From the NCBI GenBank assembly GCA_017522685.1, contig JAFWYN010000030.1, positions 1 through 64,000 of the forward strand: DNA of 64,000 nucleotides, given 5' to 3'. The notes beneath the pieces were generated by a model, which was given only the letters and a program-made list of their open reading frames with translations, was not told the DNA's origin and did no database searches. The position numbers were made by a program, and so were the translations under genes. Of the stretch, positions 17,207 through 25,626 are shown one piece after another; positions within the stretch are counted from its first letter, which is position 1, and every line of letters begins with the position of its first letter. The DNA is from Lachnospiraceae bacterium (GTDB lineage Bacteria > Bacillota_A > Clostridia > Lachnospirales > Lachnospiraceae).

Positions 17207-17235
17207 TTGACAAGTTCATAAACATATGATATTCT
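17207..17235 (+). promoter_or_regulatory. promoter of the NiCo riboswitch/CDF gene
   Basis: TTGACA (17207-17212), 17-base spacer, TATTCT (17230-17235). Confidence 0.75.
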
Positions 17236-17273
17236 ACAAGAACTCTTTGCACTGCATATAATCTACAGTACAA

Positions 17274-17355
17274 ACTGAGCAGACCGTGACCATAAGTCAT
17301 GGAGTCGGGTCGCTGAAGCGACAGTGGAATTGATGTCAGACATCCACGGGACAGT
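17274..17355 (+). ncRNA. NiCo (czcD-type) riboswitch aptamer
   Basis: The segment follows the known NiCo riboswitch pattern: ACTGAGCAG, a TGACCA...TCATG hairpin, GTCGGGTCGCTGAAGCGAC, a stem of about 10 bp, and closing CGGGACAGT, with the ends ACTG/CAGT pairing. The class senses Ni(II)/Co(II) and controls CDF exporters, exactly the gene downstream. Motif order and spacing match the crystallised example as I remember it. Confidence 0.9.
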
Positions 17356-17385
17356 AGTTGCTATACTGATTCGTGGGTGTTTTTA
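17340..17385 (+). terminator. riboswitch expression-platform terminator
   Basis: ACATCCACG and CGTGGGTGT pair (one G-U), extended by ACAGTA/TATACTG, followed by TTTTTAT. The 5' arm includes the last aptamer stem and the closing CAGT, so metal binding and termination exclude each other. Metal should therefore turn the gene on. Confidence 0.85.
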
Positions 17386-17443
17386 TATGCCCACAAATAA
17401 GTGCCATAGAGCTATCTTTTACATTCTTTAGGAGGTAACTATT

Positions 17444-18355
17444 ATGGAAACAGAAAACAAGAAAACAGTAACTGCAAACGAATTTCAGAGAGTGGCGAAC
17501 CGGGTTTCGGTGATAACCATTGTGGCAAATGTCATTCTCTCGGTCTTTAAGCTGGTGGCAGGTATCGTAGCCCACTCCGGAGCTATGATTAGTGATGCGG
17601 TACATTCCGCTTCGGATGTATTCAGTACTTTTGTGGTGATGATAGGCATTCATATGGCGGCCAAGGATTCCGACAAAGAGCATCCCTATGGTCATGAGAG
17701 ATTGGAATGTGTGGCAGCCATCGTGCTGGCTATGATTCTTTTTATGACCGGTCTGGGGATCGGCATCAAGGCATTTGGTAACATAATCAGCGGCGATTAT
17801 GAGGATTTGCAGGTGCCCGGCATACTGGCATTAATCGCAGCGATTGCATCCATAGTGGTCAAGGAAGGTATGTACTGGTACACCAGACATTATGCCAAGA
17901 AGATTGACTCCGGTGCTTTGCTGGCGGACGCTTGGCATCATCGTTCGGATGCACTGTCTTCTATCGGCGCATTGGTTGGTATCGGTGGTGCACGTTTGGG
18001 CTATCCGGTGATGGATTCCGTGGCCAGTCTGGTGATTTTCTTCTTTATCCTGAAAGCGGCCTTTGACATTTTTAAGGATGCCATGGATAAGATGGTGGAC
18101 CATGCCTGCGATTGGGAGACGGAAGAGCAGATGAGGGACTGTGTATTGGCCCATGAGAAGGTGTTGAGCATTGATATGTTGCAGACACGTATTTTTGGCA
18201 ATAAAATATATGTGGATGTAGAGATACAGGTGAACGGGGATTATACCCTAAGAGAAGCCCATGCTATCGCAGAGGATGTCCACGAGCAGATTGAACAGAG
18301 CTTCCCCAAGGTGAAGCACATTATGGTGCATGTGAATCCGTGGGAAGAAAAATAA
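17444..18355 (+). CDS. cation diffusion facilitator (CDF) metal exporter
   Basis: This encodes 303 residues with six transmembrane helices and a cytoplasmic C-terminal ferredoxin-like domain (about 215-303). Metal-site motifs are HSASD in helix 2 (MISDAVHSASDVFS) and HHRSD in helix 5 (DAWHHRSDALSS). Control by a NiCo riboswitch argues that Ni and Co are physiological substrates, exported in exchange for protons. AGGAGG precedes the ATG. It is monocistronic, closed by the hairpin at 18371. Confidence 0.95.
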   Translation: METENKKTVTANEFQRVANRVSVITIVANVILSVFKLVAGIVAHSGAMISDAVHSASDVFSTFVVMIGIHMAAKDSDKEHPYGHERLECVAAIVLAMILFMTGLGIGIKAFGNIISGDYEDLQVPGILALIAAIASIVVKEGMYWYTRHYAKKIDSGALLADAWHHRSDALSSIGALVGIGGARLGYPVMDSVASLVIFFFILKAAFDIFKDAMDKMVDHACDWETEEQMRDCVLAHEKVLSIDMLQTRIFGNKIYVDVEIQVNGDYTLREAHAIAEDVHEQIEQSFPKVKHIMVHVNPWEEK

Positions 18356-18370
18356 AGGAATGCAATGAAA

Positions 18371-18397
18371 AGGGAGCCTTGTAACAAAGGGCTCCCT
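18371..18397. terminator. bidirectional terminator between the CDF and HD-GYP genes
   Basis: AGGGAGCC and GGCTCCCT form an 8-bp stem with an 11-base loop. On the minus strand TTTTC follows; on the plus strand AATTCTTT. It lies between two convergent stops. Confidence 0.75.
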
Positions 18398-18403
18398 AAT
18401 TCT

Positions 18404-20452
18404 TTAGGTATTGGATTTTTTTGTCATATTATGAATAACTTCCCTCAGAAGAATTGGCACAAAGGGTTTGGTGATATAGTCATCACATCCCAGCTTGGCG
18501 AAGTCTGAGGAGGTATTCAAGGTTTTGTTGCCGGTCATAAGAACCACCGGTACATTGCTAAATTCACGGATACGTTTTAAGGTTTCCAAGCCATCCATAT
18601 CAGCCATCTGTACATCCAGAAGAATAAGGTCATAGGAATGAACCTTCATTCTCTCCAGGGCATCTATTCCGCTACCGGTAAAGAATAATTTATATTCCGG
18701 CTCTTCTTGCATAATATGTGAGATAATCTTGTGATTCATGGCATCGTCATCCACAATCAGCACATGATGGTTTAAGGAGTCGGTCTGACGCATAAGATAA
18801 TGGGTGTCCTCATCAATCAACTGTATCATAATATCCGCAATTTCCGGGTCGAATTGCGTGCCCTTTCCTTTTTCCAATTCGCCTCGCACCACATCCTGGG
18901 AAAGTGCTTTTCGATAGCTACGATTACTGGTCATGGCATCATAGGAATCGGCAACGCATAGAATGCGTGCGATTTCCGGTATATTGGTGCCGCTTAAGCC
19001 GTTGGGATATCCCTTGCCGTCATAGCGCTCATGATGATACTTGGCAGCAATGGCAATGGAGCTGCTTTCGGAAATACTTCTTAAAATATGATAACCGGTC
19101 ACCGGGTGGATTTTGATAATATTGAACTCTTCATCAGTCAGTTTGCCGGGCTTATTGATAATGTCAACGGGAACACGAATCTTACCCACATCGTGGAGGA
19201 GACCGGTATAGTAGATATCGTCTAGCAGCTCCTCGCTTTTGCCCATACGGGCAGCAATTTTGCGAGAGTATTCCGCTACTCGACGGGAATGACCGCTGGT
19301 ATAGCGGTCTTTGGCATCCACTGCTTCACTGAGTGCGATTACCGTTTGTAAGAAGAGCTTATTGGTTTGCTGTTGTTGCTTGAGAAGCTCACTGGTTTTT
19401 GCGGCAATCTCCTGCTCCATGCTGATATTGTATTCCTCCATCATACTGAAGTAAGTCTGTTCGGAGGTACAGTCAGTCAATTCTAATAAATATCCTACAT
19501 TTTCCTTGCGGCCATAGGAGATGGTTCGAATATGCAACTTGAGGAAAGACTTTCCCACATTGATGGTTCGGTCGCCGCTGTCTTTATCCTCCCAATCCAT
19601 TAAGTATTTTATTACCGCTTGATATAAATAACTGTCAGAAGCAGGTACCACCTGATCTATAATCCATGTCTTGATTTCAGGGAATAACTCCTTTGCCAAT
19701 TCATTGGCGTGAAAGAAGCGGTATTTATGGTCAAAGATTAAGTAGGCGTAGTCCTTCATTTTTTCCATGGAAACAGAAATGTTAGAGGACAAGTCATACA
19801 TGTTGATACGGGCATAATATTTGGAAATCAGTCCCAGACCGAAAATATAGCCCAAAGGAGCCAAAGCTATGTTCAAATTCAATAGTTGCTCCACAATATA
19901 CATGGAGATTACTGCGACGCCGGTAGCACCGATAATCAGTATAACCTTAAGGGATACATCCTTTCTCTTTTTGTTGGCATAAATCAGGCAGTAAAGAATG
20001 ACAAGGCCGTATGTAACAAGCATAATCGGATATAAGATATGGGTGGGACCATACTCCTTTGTCAAATAGGAATAGCCGTTTTCCCGAATTAATTCTATAT
20101 ATTTGTAATAAATTTGCCATCTGCCTATTGTTAAAACAAGTGCAAAAACCAGGGATGAAAACACTGACAGGAAAAAAACCAGTAGTTTGGGTATCCTGAT
20201 TTTGCAAAGGCGATATAATAGGAGCACCGTAAAAAGAGGGGCAAAGCAACCGCCCATATACAAAAACTTATTGGAAAATATAGCCATTTCCAATGTTCGG
20301 GATATACTAAGAAAATAGTATCCGGCACAATTGATTACTACCATTAACGCAAATAGAATCAGCAGGGAATCCACCTTTTTGTTGTTAACAAGAAAGGACA
20401 CAAACATATAAAGCGCCAGTAAAAAAGCGATAAAATAAAACCAACTTATCAT
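18404..20452 (-). CDS. membrane PAS-HD-GYP-receiver protein (c-di-GMP phosphodiesterase type)
   Basis: This encodes 682 residues. About 1-225: seven hydrophobic helices like the 7TM sensor module of histidine kinases. About 230-345: PAS-like domain. About 365-545: HD-GYP domain with HSRRVAEY, LLHDVGKI and HHERYDGKGYPNGLSG, all intact. About 565-680: receiver domain with VDDD and phospho-acceptor LLDVQMADMDG. HD-GYP enzymes hydrolyse c-di-GMP. The unusual C-terminal receiver makes it a plausible target of the hybrid kinase encoded 39 bp upstream. GGGAGG precedes the ATG. Confidence 0.93.
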   Translation of the reverse strand: MISWFYFIAFLLALYMFVSFLVNNKKVDSLLILFALMVVINCAGYYFLSISRTLEMAIFSNKFLYMGGCFAPLFTVLLLYRLCKIRIPKLLVFFLSVFSSLVFALVLTIGRWQIYYKYIELIRENGYSYLTKEYGPTHILYPIMLVTYGLVILYCLIYANKKRKDVSLKVILIIGATGVAVISMYIVEQLLNLNIALAPLGYIFGLGLISKYYARINMYDLSSNISVSMEKMKDYAYLIFDHKYRFFHANELAKELFPEIKTWIIDQVVPASDSYLYQAVIKYLMDWEDKDSGDRTINVGKSFLKLHIRTISYGRKENVGYLLELTDCTSEQTYFSMMEEYNISMEQEIAAKTSELLKQQQQTNKLFLQTVIALSEAVDAKDRYTSGHSRRVAEYSRKIAARMGKSEELLDDIYYTGLLHDVGKIRVPVDIINKPGKLTDEEFNIIKIHPVTGYHILRSISESSSIAIAAKYHHERYDGKGYPNGLSGTNIPEIARILCVADSYDAMTSNRSYRKALSQDVVRGELEKGKGTQFDPEIADIMIQLIDEDTHYLMRQTDSLNHHVLIVDDDAMNHKIISHIMQEEPEYKLFFTGSGIDALERMKVHSYDLILLDVQMADMDGLETLKRIREFSNVPVVLMTGNKTLNTSSDFAKLGCDDYITKPFVPILLREVIHNMTKKSNT

Positions 20453-20491
20453 GATAACCTCCCGAGATATAAGGATATACCCAAAGTTTGT

Positions 20492-22768
20492 TTAAGGAAT
20501 CAGCATCTTAATGGTAGTACAAATATGGTCATATTGCGCAAATAACTGTTCCTGTAAATCAGGAATGTCAGTCAGGTCATTATTTCGGCTAAGCTGTTCC
20601 ATCTTGAATGCTAAGTCGCCAAGAGCTTTGGCACCTACGGAGTAGGCATTACTTTTAAAGCCGTGGACACGGGTACAGTAATTGGGTGCATCCTGAGCTG
20701 CCAGGAAAGTGGTCAACTCTGATTTGATAGGCAAAGCGATGAAGTCTTGTAAAAGTTCACCATAAAAATCCGCATCGCCGCAACAGGTGGCAAGGCCCAT
20801 GTCTGTATCGATTTCCGGTAATAATTTATTAAGGCGTTCCGGAAGATTGTCGGTTTCAAGGATTGCCTGTTGTTCGGGTTCGGGTTCGTCGAGATCGTTG
20901 TTAATATATTTGTCTGGTAAATGTTTCATAAGCATCTGATCCAATCTTTCCGGTAAAATGGGTTTTGATAGGAAGTCATGGAAGCCTTCCTGCAAATATT
21001 GTTCCTTGCTACCCACAATAGCATTGGCTGTAAGCATGATGATGGGGGTATGAGGTGCCAAATGTCGTTTTTTAATGTTGCGGAAGGTCTCAATACCATC
21101 CATCTGCGGCATCATATGGTCAAGAAAAATAACATCATATGTATTTTGTTCTAAGAGAGATATACATTCCTGACCACTGGTGGCTGTGGTGACCTGTACC
21201 TTACTCAGCTTCAATAGATGACAAAGAACATTCAGATTCATTTGATTGTCATCTACCGCCAATACCTTAGCACCGGGAGCCGTAAAGCTTGACTCGTAGG
21301 GGCGATCCCAATCCGTATTGGTTCGTATATTACTAAAGTCGGATAAAGGATTGGCATCCACGATAGGTTGCAGGATGGAAAAGGCAAATGTACTTCCTCT
21401 TCCGGGAACACTCTCAATTTCTAAGGTACTGTCCATAAGCTTTAAGATTTGTTGGACAATGTTTAGTCCTAATCCTGTGCCTTCTATATTGCGATTATGA
21501 TTCAGATCAAGGCGTAGGTAGGCATTGGTTAGTTTGGCAATGTCATCAGCGTGGATACCCACGCCGGTATCCTTAATGCTGAAGTACAAGCGCGCATGAC
21601 CCCGGTCTACGGTGCCGGTCAGCTGAAGGCTCACGGTTCCTTCATCCGTATATTTTACAGCATTGGTCAGCAGGTTTATCAGGACCTGGCGAAGCCGTAA
21701 GTCATCCCCGAAATATTTGGAAGGAATGGAAGGGGATATTTCAAAAAACAGCTCCAATCCCTTTTCCTTTGCTTTCGCATGAATGGTATTGTAAATATCA
21801 TTTAAAAGACTACCAATATGATATTTGACAGGTACCAGCTCCATCATACCGGCTTCCAATTTGGTGGTATCCAGAATATCGTTAATGATATTCAGCATGG
21901 ACAGGGATGAATCCTTGGCATCATGTGCATAGTGTCTGATTTGAGGGTCATCACTCTCTCTGAATATCATTTCGTTCATACCTAAGATGGCATTTACGGG
22001 AGTGCGGATTTCATGGGAAATCTTAGCCAGAAACAAGGTCTTGGCATGATTGGCTGCGATAGCTTCTTCCTTTGCTTTTTCCGCCTCTTTCATGGCTTTT
22101 TTCAGCTCATCCGCAAGATGTGCCTTCTCTAAGCTGTTGCTGAGTATATTATAGAGACTGCTGCATAAAACAGCGCAAGCCATATAAATCAAACAGCGGG
22201 GAACAATATAATAAAGCAATAATTGCAAGGGTGTGGTTTGGACCGTGGTTAAGGTGAATTGCTCCCCAACGGTGTGAGTGTCTAAATTACTGTATGTTAA
22301 CAATGCCATATTGGCATCGCAAAGTCCGAAATAGTAGCCCCCGTATACACTGATAAATGTACTGCAAACTGTCAGAACAGACAAATAACACATGATTTTT
22401 TTGGAGGAGTATAATGTAGCAAATATTAGGGGAAACAGGAATAAAAGGACAGAATGATAGGTAAGGAATATACCGATAATAGTAAAGTTCAGTATAATGC
22501 CTGTCAGAATAAAATATTTGGACCTCCTGCTGTACAGAGGGATATAGAGAGAGGCAATAATCACAGTCAGATAGATGATTAAGGAGGGTATATAGGCAGA
22601 AAACATCAGCTTTTTATCAATAATAAAGATGTCAAATATGTTAAAAACAAAAGAAATCGTAAGAAGAATCGCCAATACCGTAAAGCAATTCAGCACATAC
22701 TTGTTGGCGGTAAGTTCTTCCTGCTCCTGTAAAGATAATTCGTTAAGGTTATATTTCCTGATTTTCAT
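20492..22768 (-). CDS. hybrid sensor histidine kinase with receiver and HPt domains
   Basis: This encodes 758 residues. Five or six transmembrane helices (about 25-205) enclose an external loop at about 150-180; a coiled coil follows (210-245), then HisKA with H252 in KISHEIRTPVNAILG, HATPase motifs LINLLTNAVKYT, DTGVGI and GTGLGLNIV, a receiver domain (about 505-625, FLDHMMPQMDG) and a C-terminal HPt (VHGFKSNAYSVG). The full relay is present in one chain. The next gene encodes an HD-GYP protein with its own receiver. Ligand unknown. The ribosome site is weak. Confidence 0.94.
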   Translation of the reverse strand: MKIRKYNLNELSLQEQEELTANKYVLNCFTVLAILLTISFVFNIFDIFIIDKKLMFSAYIPSLIIYLTVIIASLYIPLYSRRSKYFILTGIILNFTIIGIFLTYHSVLLFLFPLIFATLYSSKKIMCYLSVLTVCSTFISVYGGYYFGLCDANMALLTYSNLDTHTVGEQFTLTTVQTTPLQLLLYYIVPRCLIYMACAVLCSSLYNILSNSLEKAHLADELKKAMKEAEKAKEEAIAANHAKTLFLAKISHEIRTPVNAILGMNEMIFRESDDPQIRHYAHDAKDSSLSMLNIINDILDTTKLEAGMMELVPVKYHIGSLLNDIYNTIHAKAKEKGLELFFEISPSIPSKYFGDDLRLRQVLINLLTNAVKYTDEGTVSLQLTGTVDRGHARLYFSIKDTGVGIHADDIAKLTNAYLRLDLNHNRNIEGTGLGLNIVQQILKLMDSTLEIESVPGRGSTFAFSILQPIVDANPLSDFSNIRTNTDWDRPYESSFTAPGAKVLAVDDNQMNLNVLCHLLKLSKVQVTTATSGQECISLLEQNTYDVIFLDHMMPQMDGIETFRNIKKRHLAPHTPIIMLTANAIVGSKEQYLQEGFHDFLSKPILPERLDQMLMKHLPDKYINNDLDEPEPEQQAILETDNLPERLNKLLPEIDTDMGLATCCGDADFYGELLQDFIALPIKSELTTFLAAQDAPNYCTRVHGFKSNAYSVGAKALGDLAFKMEQLSRNNDLTDIPDLQEQLFAQYDHICTTIKMLIP

Positions 22769-22822
22769 AAGTATCCAATCTGCCGTATAAAAGGGCTGAA
22801 AACGTATTTTGCGTCACCTTAT

Positions 22823-22851
22823 ATTATACTATTCGGAAAGCGTTTCGTCAA
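22823..22851 (-). promoter_or_regulatory. promoter of the kinase/HD-GYP operon
   Basis: Minus-strand TTGACG (22846-22851), 17-base spacer, TATAAT (22823-22828). It starts directly after the U-tract of the preceding terminator. Confidence 0.82.
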
Positions 22852-22858
22852 ATAAAAT

Positions 22859-22880
22859 GCGGATGTCCGGCGACATCCGC
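22859..22880 (-). terminator. intrinsic terminator ending the five-gene GNAT operon
   Basis: GCGGATGTC and GACATCCGC form a 9-bp stem with a 4-base loop, followed on the minus strand by ATTTTATTTG. It lies 23 bp after the ybaK-like stop. Confidence 0.85.
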
Positions 22881-22902
22881 TTGAAGTTATATATTAATGT
22901 CT

Positions 22903-23370
22903 TTACAGGATCTTACATACATCCACCCAGCCTTCAAAACCGGAGTATTTTTCCAAGTCATCCATGGTCATTTCAATGGCACTGTTGGAGCTTCCGCAGG
23001 CAGGAAATACGGTATTGAAGCGCTTTAGGGATTCGTCTAAATATACCATTACTCCTTCCTTTACGGCAAAGGGGCAAACACCGCCTACGGCATGGCCGAT
23101 GAGGGGCTCCGCTTCTTCAAAGGCAAGCATTTTCGCCTTAGTGTGGAAAGTTGCCTTATATTTGGGATTGTCGATTTTGGCATCACCGGCAGCCACAATC
23201 AGTATCACATGGTCCTCCACATGGAAGGAAAGGGTTTTGGCGATACGGCACTCTTCCGTGCCCAGTGCCTGTGCGGCTAATGCCACGGTGGCGCTGGAGG
23301 TTTCAAATTCCAGGATGCGGTCTGCAATCCCCTGTGTTTCAAAATATTCGCGTACTCTTTGGATGGACAT
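22903..23370 (-). CDS. YbaK/EbsC-family aminoacyl-tRNA deacylase
   Basis: This encodes 155 residues of the YbaK/ProX editing fold: EECRIAKTLSFHVEDHVILIVAAGDAKID, the catalytic-site lysine in that first stretch, and the HAVGGVCPFAVKEGVMVYLDESL segment conserved in the family. Such proteins hydrolyse mischarged Cys- or Ala-tRNA(Pro) in trans; some accept other aminoacyl adducts. It is the last gene of a five-gene operon, 14 bp after a GNAT gene. AAAGGAGA precedes the ATG. Confidence 0.88.
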   Translation of the reverse strand: MSIQRVREYFETQGIADRILEFETSSATVALAAQALGTEECRIAKTLSFHVEDHVILIVAAGDAKIDNPKYKATFHTKAKMLAFEEAEPLIGHAVGGVCPFAVKEGVMVYLDESLKRFNTVFPACGSSNSAIEMTMDDLEKYSGFEGWVDVCKIL

Positions 23371-23384
23371 GATGTAGGTCTCCT

Positions 23385-23936
23385 TTACTGCAAAAGTTTT
23401 ATCATGATGATTTCATCCGCATAGGTGCCATCATCATATTTCAATGCCCGAAGATGTTTACCGGTCTCTGTAAAGCCACATTTTTGGTAAAGCTTTTTGC
23501 CCCGTTCATTATCAGCAACCACGTCCAGCTCCATCTGCTCAAAGCCGATTTGTTTGGCCAGTTCTGTCAGATAGGTAATCATGGCAGTACCGATGCCCAG
23601 ATTCCAGAATTCTTTTTTTAAGGCAATTGCCATGCTGCAACGGTGAAGAATTCTTCTTTTATTGCCCATCCCATTGATGCTGCAGTTTCCGGCTACCTGG
23701 CCGTCTACAACAGCCAGCATCATGACGGAGCCTTGGTCCTCCAGCAGATTCCCTAGGATTTCTCTCTCCTGTTCCAAAGTATATGTTACTTCATCCGGGT
23801 TACGTAGGACAAAACGGGTTTCTTCGGAAATCATTTTTAAGTAGGTAATCATTTCTGCCGCATCTGACGGATGCGTGGGGCGTAGGATACAGCTTCTGCC
23901 ATCCTTTAGGGTGATTGTTCTGGGTTCAAATTTCAT
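23385..23936 (-). CDS. GNAT N-acetyltransferase
   Basis: This encodes 183 residues of a single GNAT domain. The start RTITLKDGRSCILRPTHPSDA is like the RimJ/RimL-related group, and the acetyl-CoA loop lies in KKEFWNLGIGTAMITYL (Q/RxxGxG/A variant with NLGIGT). The terminal KKLYQKCGFTETG is typical. The substrate (protein N-terminus, amine, drug) cannot be told. Its ATG overlaps the stop of the preceding gene (ATGA). Confidence 0.88.
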   Translation of the reverse strand: MKFEPRTITLKDGRSCILRPTHPSDAAEMITYLKMISEETRFVLRNPDEVTYTLEQEREILGNLLEDQGSVMMLAVVDGQVAGNCSINGMGNKRRILHRCSMAIALKKEFWNLGIGTAMITYLTELAKQIGFEQMELDVVADNERGKKLYQKCGFTETGKHLRALKYDDGTYADEIIMIKLLQ

Positions 23937-25057
23937 GACGGGTCCTCCTTTTGTTTGCTTTCATTTAATACGATTAGTGGTATCAGCATTTCATCTTCCG
24001 TTACACTGCCGTGCATGGATACCCATCTCTCTTCATTATAATAAATCGAAAGGTCGCTGATTGCAATAGCCAGATAGTCGCCCAGCATGGCGCGGAAATT
24101 GGCATGAGGGGTGCCGGTACCGAACAGCTTCTTTTCGATGGCTTCCTCCATGGGCATCAGAAGGAATTTGTCACCGAATTCCTTGTTAAACTCTGCTTCG
24201 AAAAAGGCATGCTTTCCTTCCTTTACGAAGAAATTAAGTACCCGGGGTTCCAGGGAAGGAAGTCGCACCAGACAGTCGGCAAGCTTCGGATAGTCCTGCC
24301 ACACTACATAATCCGTATCAATATGTCCATGGTCTGCAGTGACAAAAACAATGGTGTCTTCCAGTCCTTCCAGAAGATGTTCCACAGCCTCTTCCAGTAG
24401 CTTCAGTTCTTCTTTTACCACAGCCGAGGTACAACCATTGCGGTGTAGTAAGCCATCCGGCTGGTTCCAGTAGGCATATATGTATTTGCGTTCCGGCTGT
24501 TTGCAAAGAGCCTTGATTTGGGCACAGATGCTTTCAAAGCTTTGGGGAAAGGGTTCCACAAAAGGGGCACAGGTATAAGCCTGACCACCGGCTTTATTGA
24601 TTTTATTCATTGCATTTTCATAGGGCGTTACGGTCCAAGGAACATTATAGTCTGCCACCGATTCCTCGGTGCCCTGGATGGTATTGAAAAACACGGTGAC
24701 ATTCTCATTCACCTGGGGATAATAGCATTCCCAGCCCAGCCAGCTGTGTTCACAGGGCTGCAGTCCGGACATTGCGGAGGTGGTAGCGGCTACTGTTGTG
24801 GATAAAAATACGGACCTATAGGTTCCCGCCAGATTCTTACGAAAGAGGCCCTGTTCCTCCAGACAGCTGTCTAAAATGCGCTGCCCCATACCATCCAGCA
24901 AAAGCAGAACCACATTCTTGTATTCCTTTTGCAAATATTTGTCTGCCAGAGGAAGGGTACTTCCCACGGTAGACTGATCGAAGTGGTTTAAGATGGAATT
25001 GGGCAGATTGGCCAGGCAGTTTTCGTAATCCGGCCATACTAAATTCTTTTTTGTCAT
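23933..25057 (-). CDS. alkaline-phosphatase-superfamily phosphodiesterase/nucleotide pyrophosphatase
   Basis: This encodes 374 residues with no signal peptide, hence probably cytosolic. Metal-site motifs of the type I phosphodiesterase group are seen: VVLLLLDGMG (first Asp), the nucleophile region FLSTTVAATTSAMSG, YAYWNQPDGLLH (Asp/His) and FVTADHGHID (Asp-His-His). It should cleave phosphodiester, pyrophosphate or phosphomonoester bonds. It overlaps both neighbours by 4 bp, so it is translated as one unit with two GNAT genes. The substrate is unknown. Confidence 0.85.
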   Translation of the reverse strand: MTKKNLVWPDYENCLANLPNSILNHFDQSTVGSTLPLADKYLQKEYKNVVLLLLDGMGQRILDSCLEEQGLFRKNLAGTYRSVFLSTTVAATTSAMSGLQPCEHSWLGWECYYPQVNENVTVFFNTIQGTEESVADYNVPWTVTPYENAMNKINKAGGQAYTCAPFVEPFPQSFESICAQIKALCKQPERKYIYAYWNQPDGLLHRNGCTSAVVKEELKLLEEAVEHLLEGLEDTIVFVTADHGHIDTDYVVWQDYPKLADCLVRLPSLEPRVLNFFVKEGKHAFFEAEFNKEFGDKFLLMPMEEAIEKKLFGTGTPHANFRAMLGDYLAIAISDLSIYYNEERWVSMHGSVTEDEMLIPLIVLNESKQKEDPS

Positions 25058-25596
25058 ACCGGTTGCTCCTTTCGATAGATAGCATATTTCTGTATATTTT
25101 CCTGGAAGGTTTCGCTGTAGAATTCATCTAACAGTACACCGCCGCAGTTTTGAATGACACCTGCGGAAGCGGGATTTTCACAGCTGCAGGAGAGCAATAC
25201 CTCGTTGATACTTAATCGGTCATAAACTTTTAGTGCCTCCCGAAGCATGCGGGTGCCGTACCTCTTTCTTCGCTCGGTGGGGCGGATGCTGTAGCCGATA
25301 TGTCCGCCCTCAGTACGCAGGAAATCATTCAAAGCCAGTCGCAGATTAATCATGCCCAGGATGCGGTCGTCCTCTTCCCGCACAAAAAAGTAAGTTAAGG
25401 CGGGGACTCTATCGGCCTCCACATTGGCAATGTCTATGTCGGCTAAGACCTTCTCCAACCATGCTTCATAAGTAAATTCCTTTAAAAACCAATGTAAGGC
25501 ACCAACTCCGTTGATTTCAGAGTCGTATTCGTAGAATTCATTGATGAATTCCATGGCTTTTTCTTTGTAGGCTAGTGTTGGAAATACAAGTTTCAT
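25054..25596 (-). CDS. GNAT N-acetyltransferase
   Basis: This encodes 180 residues of a GNAT domain. It carries the family pattern LGMINLRLALNDFLRTEGGHIGYSIRPTERRKRYGTRML, with acetyl-CoA loop RRKRYGT, then CENPASAGVIQNCGG. It resembles predicted acetyltransferases with an extended N-terminal region (EFYEYDSEINGVGALHWF). It lies 30 bp after the fusion gene; the phosphodiesterase start overlaps its stop. AAAGGAGAGAG precedes the ATG. Confidence 0.88.
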   Translation of the reverse strand: MKLVFPTLAYKEKAMEFINEFYEYDSEINGVGALHWFLKEFTYEAWLEKVLADIDIANVEADRVPALTYFFVREEDDRILGMINLRLALNDFLRTEGGHIGYSIRPTERRKRYGTRMLREALKVYDRLSINEVLLSCSCENPASAGVIQNCGGVLLDEFYSETFQENIQKYAIYRKEQPV

Positions 25597-25626
25597 ATAT
25601 CTCTCTCCTTTGTTTTTGAGTCTTGG

